The notes beneath the pieces were generated by a model, which did no database searches, was not told the DNA's origin, and saw only the letters and a list, made by a program, of their open reading frames with translations. Positions 59,656 to 64,000 of a stretch of DNA of 64,000 nt are shown piece after piece. The translations under genes and the position numbers were made by a program. Location: positions 8,618,001 through 8,682,000 of the forward strand of contig OZ176052.1 of the NCBI GenBank assembly GCA_964247055.1. Reading direction: 5' to 3'. The first letter of the stretch is position 1; each line of letters opens with the position of its first letter. Source of the stretch: Paragordius varius. Taxonomy: Eukaryota; Nematomorpha.

Positions 59656-60758
59656 ATGAAGCCTAATAGTAAAATGCGTTAATTTGCGTACAAATTTTAA
59701 GTAATATTTTAAACATAAAATTAATTGTATAATGTTTCATATCTTTTGTATTTTCATATGAAAATAATTAGGCGTTAAAATAATCCAAAATACCCGAATA
59801 GCGTCCAAAATCACACAAAGCAATTTATGATTTAAAAAATAATTATTTAAACTTCTGTCAAAATGATTACTGCATTTTTTAGGTTTCGTTAAAAATCTAA
59901 AATTTTTTTAGTGTCATGTGTCCCGAATTCGGATAGCTTTAAAACTCAATAAAATAAATGGCTGGTAGACAAAAAATTTAAGGTGAAGATTTTCTTGCAA
60001 CTTTTCAAATGATATTCCATCTATCACGCCCCTAATAAGGTTAAAAAATGCATATGTATGAATTTGGACCAATACTAAGAGTTTTTTAAGATACTTAAAT
60101 TCAATATGACTTTGTGGTATAATAACAGTATTCCAAAAAGTCCTGGACTGTAAAGTTATACAATTTACACCAAATAATATTATTAGCGGGATTTTAGCTA
60201 TTTTAAAAATATAAATGGCGGTAAAAGTGATTTTTCGATTGTTAACACAATTTCATTTTTGTAGTTGATGATATTTTGGGTAATTTTGCACCAAAGTATA
60301 GATTTATAAAAACTGATTTGATTTTTTTAGTCATTACTAGAGTGGGTGATAAAAAAAATTTGACTTAATTTAAAAGTTTTTCAAGTTATGGCTTGCGTTT
60401 TGTGTTAAGAATTTTAACATTATAAGACTTAAGCCAAGCGAGAATAAAAAAATGATTTGATAAAATATAACTTAAAAATTTTTCAAGTGTGGTGCGGGGC
60501 ACTCTTGACAGATTTAATAATATGGATAAAAGATTATATTAAATATTTAAATATATGATTTAAGTTTTATATGTAGCATTGCCCTGTGATAACCTGGTGT
60601 AATATATATCTTGTGATTGGAAAATGTATCAGGATAATCATGTAACTTTTGGTTTTAAACGCGTGATTTAAGAAATTTATCATAGCAAAATTTGAACAAA
60701 ATTTTTGATAAAAAAATTTTGGTACAAAATGCTTTATTAAAAATATCATCAATATATA
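59656..60758. other. Intergenic stretch upstream of CZIB
   Basis: AT-rich, mostly featureless. A fold-back family fragment lies at about 60580-60720 (GATTGGAAAATGTATCAGGA, TCATGTAACTTTTGGTTTT). CZIB promoter elements must lie at the left edge but none is evident. Confidence 0.5.
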
Positions 60759-61334
60759 TTAACACTTCGATTAAAAATTGGGTATCTAAATACCCCAGAC
60801 TAAATTTAAGTAAGGTTTTTAAAAAACTACTGAAGGAAACGGCCCCAATTTAAATTTATTCTATCCTGATAAAATTATATAAAAAGCCAAAATATCTAAG
60901 TAAAATTTCGTTTTGAAAAAAAAATTTCATGTCTGACTACTTGGACGCCATTTTTATTTTACAAAATTTTTGAAATCTCGTGTTTATTTGATTTTAAAGG
61001 TAAAATTAAAGCTATTTTTTATTTAATTACATCTAACATTGATAGAAATAGAAAAAGCAGTTTATTTTTTATTATTTTTAAATTTTGCTAATGCACATAT
61101 GTCATAGTGACTAAATTTTAACCTATCGGTTTTAGCTTAAAATAAGTATTATCAAGTTATTGAATATAATTTTTATATATTTCGGTTTATTCATGTTATA
61201 TAAGAGCAACATTTTGCCATGGTTTCGATTCCTTCCATATTTTTAAAGAATTTAATTTAAAACAGACCTGGGGTATTTAACTACTCCAATTTGAATCGAA
61301 GGACTAAAATGAATGTGTTGTATCCAAGTGTTAA
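60759..61334. mobile_element. TTAA MITE, family 1, copy E
   Basis: Starts TTAACACTTCGATTAAAAAT-TGGGTATCTAAATACCCC and ends TATCCAAGTGTTAA. All family landmarks are present, including CGCCATTTTTATTTTAC and CACATATGTCATAGTGAC. About 576 bp. Confidence 0.9.
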
Positions 61335-61503
61335 ACTGCTTACATAAAGCCAATAATATTTAAAAAATTTAATTGTTAGATGTGCGCGGCGAAAGTTCCA
61401 AATTTCTTCTAAAATAGTCCACTTCGCCTTAAATAAAAAGTACCGAGATCGCGCACTAAAAGTTTCAATATATGCTAAATTTTGTACTCAAATTAAAACA
61501 TTT

Positions 61504-62358
61504 TTTACACTATTACCTTTTAGGGTAATATTACATCCCAGATTGGAAGCTTAAATATCTCGAAAAGTATTTATGGTATTAATTCGGAATAAAATATGCC
61601 TTTTTTAGCTTTTTAGGCCCATAATACATTTTTTATCAACATCTTAAATTTTATTGCAAATTTTTTATATAAATGGTTTTACGATAATTTAGCAGGCTAT
61701 AAATGTATATTGCGGCTAGAAAATGGAAATAATAAACTTCAAAAGGATTTTAGACAACACATTACGAGCAAAGACATGATATATTTATATATATATCAGC
61801 TGTTCGTTTTCGTGTTTCAAAGCATTTTTTAAGCACTTCATTACCTTTTCACTTTTTTCTAGTTTACCTTTTGGGTAATTTTATTAGTAGAGATTAATTT
61901 AGTAAATAAACTACAGATTTGAAAGTTATTTAAAATTTAATCAAACATTGTTCTCATTCATTAGATAAAAAATATTATATTTTTTACGGCTTTGTGACTT
62001 TTAGAGCCTAAAATTGGGACAGCTCCAAAACACGATTGAAACGAAAGCTGGTTCGAAAATCATATATATCTTTGCTGATAAAATGTTGCCTGAAAGCACT
62101 TTAAAGTTAATTATTTACATTTTCTAACCATAATACATTTATTTGCCTGTTACGTTAGGGATTTAAAAAAATCTATAGGGTAGAAAATTGCGGCAAAAAG
62201 TTTGAGATGAGAATATTTTCAATTTTACATTTCTTAAAAAATTTATTTGCATCATACACTTAAAAACAAAAAAAGCATATTTTTAAATTCGACTTAATAC
62301 CATAAATACTTTTTAGGATATTCAAATTTCAAATCCCCACAAGGTAATAGAGTGTTAA
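61504..62358. mobile_element. TTAA-flanked element, family 2, near-complete copy
   Basis: The left end, TTTACACTATTACCTTTTAG, is the inverse of the right end (AAGGTAATAGAGTGTTAA). About 855 bp, non-coding. Partial copies lie at 40251, 50880 and flanking 62835-63414. Confidence 0.65.
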
Positions 62359-62669
62359 TTTTGGTGGGGCGTGAACAAAAAATGTTGGAAACCTTTAACA
62401 TAGCCTCTATAGTTACCGTTTCTGATAAAAAAAGAGTATTAAAAATTATAGTTGTTTAAGATAACCATTCCGTTATATTTTTCACTAATGCAATCAAAAG
62501 TTTTAAGCTTTTGAAATCAATTAAAGTAAGGGCCTATTTAAAGCAAATATTTTTTTAAAATATTTGTCAATTACATCTTAACAAAAGCTTAGAAAAGCAT
62601 ATAACTGAAAAATTTTGCGGCGATAAGTTTATGCGAATTTTCATAATATTTTCATTTAATAAATAAAGC

Positions 62670-63845
62670 ACGTTCAACACACTTCATGACCTTTTGACTT
62701 TTGTCCGTGATGACTTGGAGTAGTGTTATACTCCAGAGCTCAATTTTGTAAATATACTCTTTTAAAGGTTACTTCTTAAGAAATGTTCTCTTGTATTAAT
62801 AAAAAATATTTTTTACTTTTGTGACTACTAGATTTTAACACTTTGATTCAATTTGGGGTATCTAAATACCCCAGACTAAATTAAATTAAAAATTTTAAAA
62901 AACTACTGAAGGAAACGGTCTTAATTTAAATTTATGCTTCTATCCCAATAAAAATTATATAAATAGGCTAAAATATTTTAATAAAATTTCGTTTTGAAAA
63001 AAAAGTTCCATCTCAAACTACTTGGACGCCATTTTTATTTTGCTAACTTTTTGCAAAATATCGTGTTCATTTATTTTTCAATGTATAGTTAAAGCTAATT
63101 TTTTATTTAAATCATATCTAACACTGATATAAATAAAAAAGTGGTTTATTTTGTATTATTTTTCAATTTAGCCATTGCACATATGTCAGGTTGACTAAAT
63201 TTTCACCTTTGGGTTTCAGCTTAATATGAGTAATATCAAGTATTTTTTAAAAATTTTTTTTATATATTCCGGTTATGTTATATAAGTGCAATTTGCTATG
63301 GTTTCAATTCCTTCCATATTTTTTAAAGAATTTAATTTTAAACAGGCCTGGGGTATCCAACTACCCCAATTTGAATCGAAGGACTAAAATGAATGTGTTG
63401 TATCCAAGTGTTAAAATAGACACAGATCCAAAACACCTTGAATTAAACAGCTGATATTATATCAAGTTTTTGTTGGTAAAATGCCACCTATAATAAAGTC
63501 AATTATCTACATTTTTAACCCATAAGATACATTTATTGTATATTGTATTAGCGATTTATGAAAATCGGAAAAAAGATGAGGATTGTTTTATAATTTTACA
63601 TTTTTTAATAATTTGTTTTGCATTATGCGCCTTAAAATCTAAAGAAAACATTTTAAATTCGGCCTAATCCTAAAATAGTTTTCAAGATATTCTGATTTTA
63701 AATCGCTCTGGGATATAAAATTACCTTAAGAAGTCATGAATCAAAGGGTTATAATATTTGAATTAAACTCACAACTTTGGCAGTTTTTAGTATTTTTCAA
63801 TCGCTATGGGGTCGTCAACTATCTTAAAGGGTAATGAAAAGTTAA
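62670..63845. mobile_element. TTAA-flanked element, family 2, interrupted by a family 1 MITE
   Basis: The left part (62670-62834: CACTTCATGACCTTTTGAC, TTTTGTAAATATACTC, TTTTGTGACTAC) and right part (63415-63845: ACAGATCCAAAACACCTTG, AACAGCTGATATTATATC, GGGTAATGAAAAGTTAATTAA) join into one element when the MITE at 62835-63414 is removed, matching the order of blocks at 61504-62358. Family 2 is therefore older than this family 1 insertion. Confidence 0.65.
62835..63414. mobile_element. TTAA MITE, family 1, copy F (nested)
   Basis: Starts TTAACACTTTGATTCAATTT and ends TATCCAAGTGTTAA. The 40-bp left and 70-bp right termini share an inverted GATTCAAATTGGGGTA core. The TTAA at each end is the probable target duplication. 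The best preserved copy, 580 bp. Confidence 0.92.
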
Positions 63846-64000
63846 TTAATATCTTACATCTACCAAATTTACATATGTTTCAATCGATTTTTTCTACAAA
63901 AACATTTAAAAAGAAATTAATTAGTTATTTTATTAAATATTACGTCTTCTTATACACATTTGCCTATCTCTCAGGTAAGACATGGATGCCGCGCAAGAAT

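Overview
This looks like germline nuclear DNA of a small, ciliated, parasitic-type metazoan. It is very AT-rich and full of decayed transposons, with nine recognisable eukaryotic genes scattered through it. The strongest taxonomic clue is the spliceosomal introns: 24 of them, in eight of the nine genes, are only 20-28 nt long, and each is forced by protein homology and reading frame. Ultra-short introns of this size are known in dicyemid mesozoans. An SSBP/LUFS regulator, a mucolipin channel and an ARL13-type ciliary GTPase also fit an animal. The dicyemid assignment is my inference.

Layout. 1-660: 5' end of CPSF1 (-). 0.7-4.8 kb: repeats. 4.8-6.9 kb: DPH2 (-). 7-12 kb: fold-back elements, MITEs whose termini are tandem repeats, and a dead non-LTR retrotransposon. 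13.4-16.6 kb: protoporphyrinogen oxidase (-), head to head (37 bp between start codons) with mucolipin TRPML (+, 16.65-22.0 kb). 23.3-38.0 kb: a 19-exon SSBP-type transcription cofactor (-); its long introns hold a hAT element, MITEs, non-LTR debris and, in intron 1, a retrozyme-like pair of direct repeats with an intact hammerhead ribozyme in the sense orientation of the gene. 38-46 kb: repeats and one possible small membrane protein. 46.5-46.9 kb: acylphosphatase (+). 47-52 kb: nested MITEs and fold-back repeats. 52.0-53.2 kb: UMP-CMP kinase (+). 53.5-55.2 kb: non-LTR tail and a hAT MITE with target duplication. 55.9-59.7 kb: a tight cluster of ARL13-like GTPase (-), exosome subunit RRP40/EXOSC3 (+) and CZIB (-), sharing a divergent promoter and a palindromic poly(A) signal. 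59.7-64 kb: repeats, including nested TTAA-flanked MITEs.

The genes are unrelated housekeeping and developmental genes, not an operon or pathway. They cover mRNA 3' processing, diphthamide synthesis, haem synthesis, a lysosomal channel, Wnt/LIM cofactor assembly, pyrimidine nucleotide kinase, cilium GTPase and RNA exosome. Gene models were built by eye from homology, splice signals and phase, and eight whole models close in frame to a stop. CPSF1 runs off the left edge.

Most unusual items: the intronic hammerhead retrozyme; the tiny introns and 13/17-nt microexons beside a gene (SSBP) with only long introns; a GC-AG 22-nt intron; MITEs whose terminal inverted repeats are arrays of a 21-bp unit; and a six-copy TTAA-flanked MITE family confined to 44-63.5 kb.
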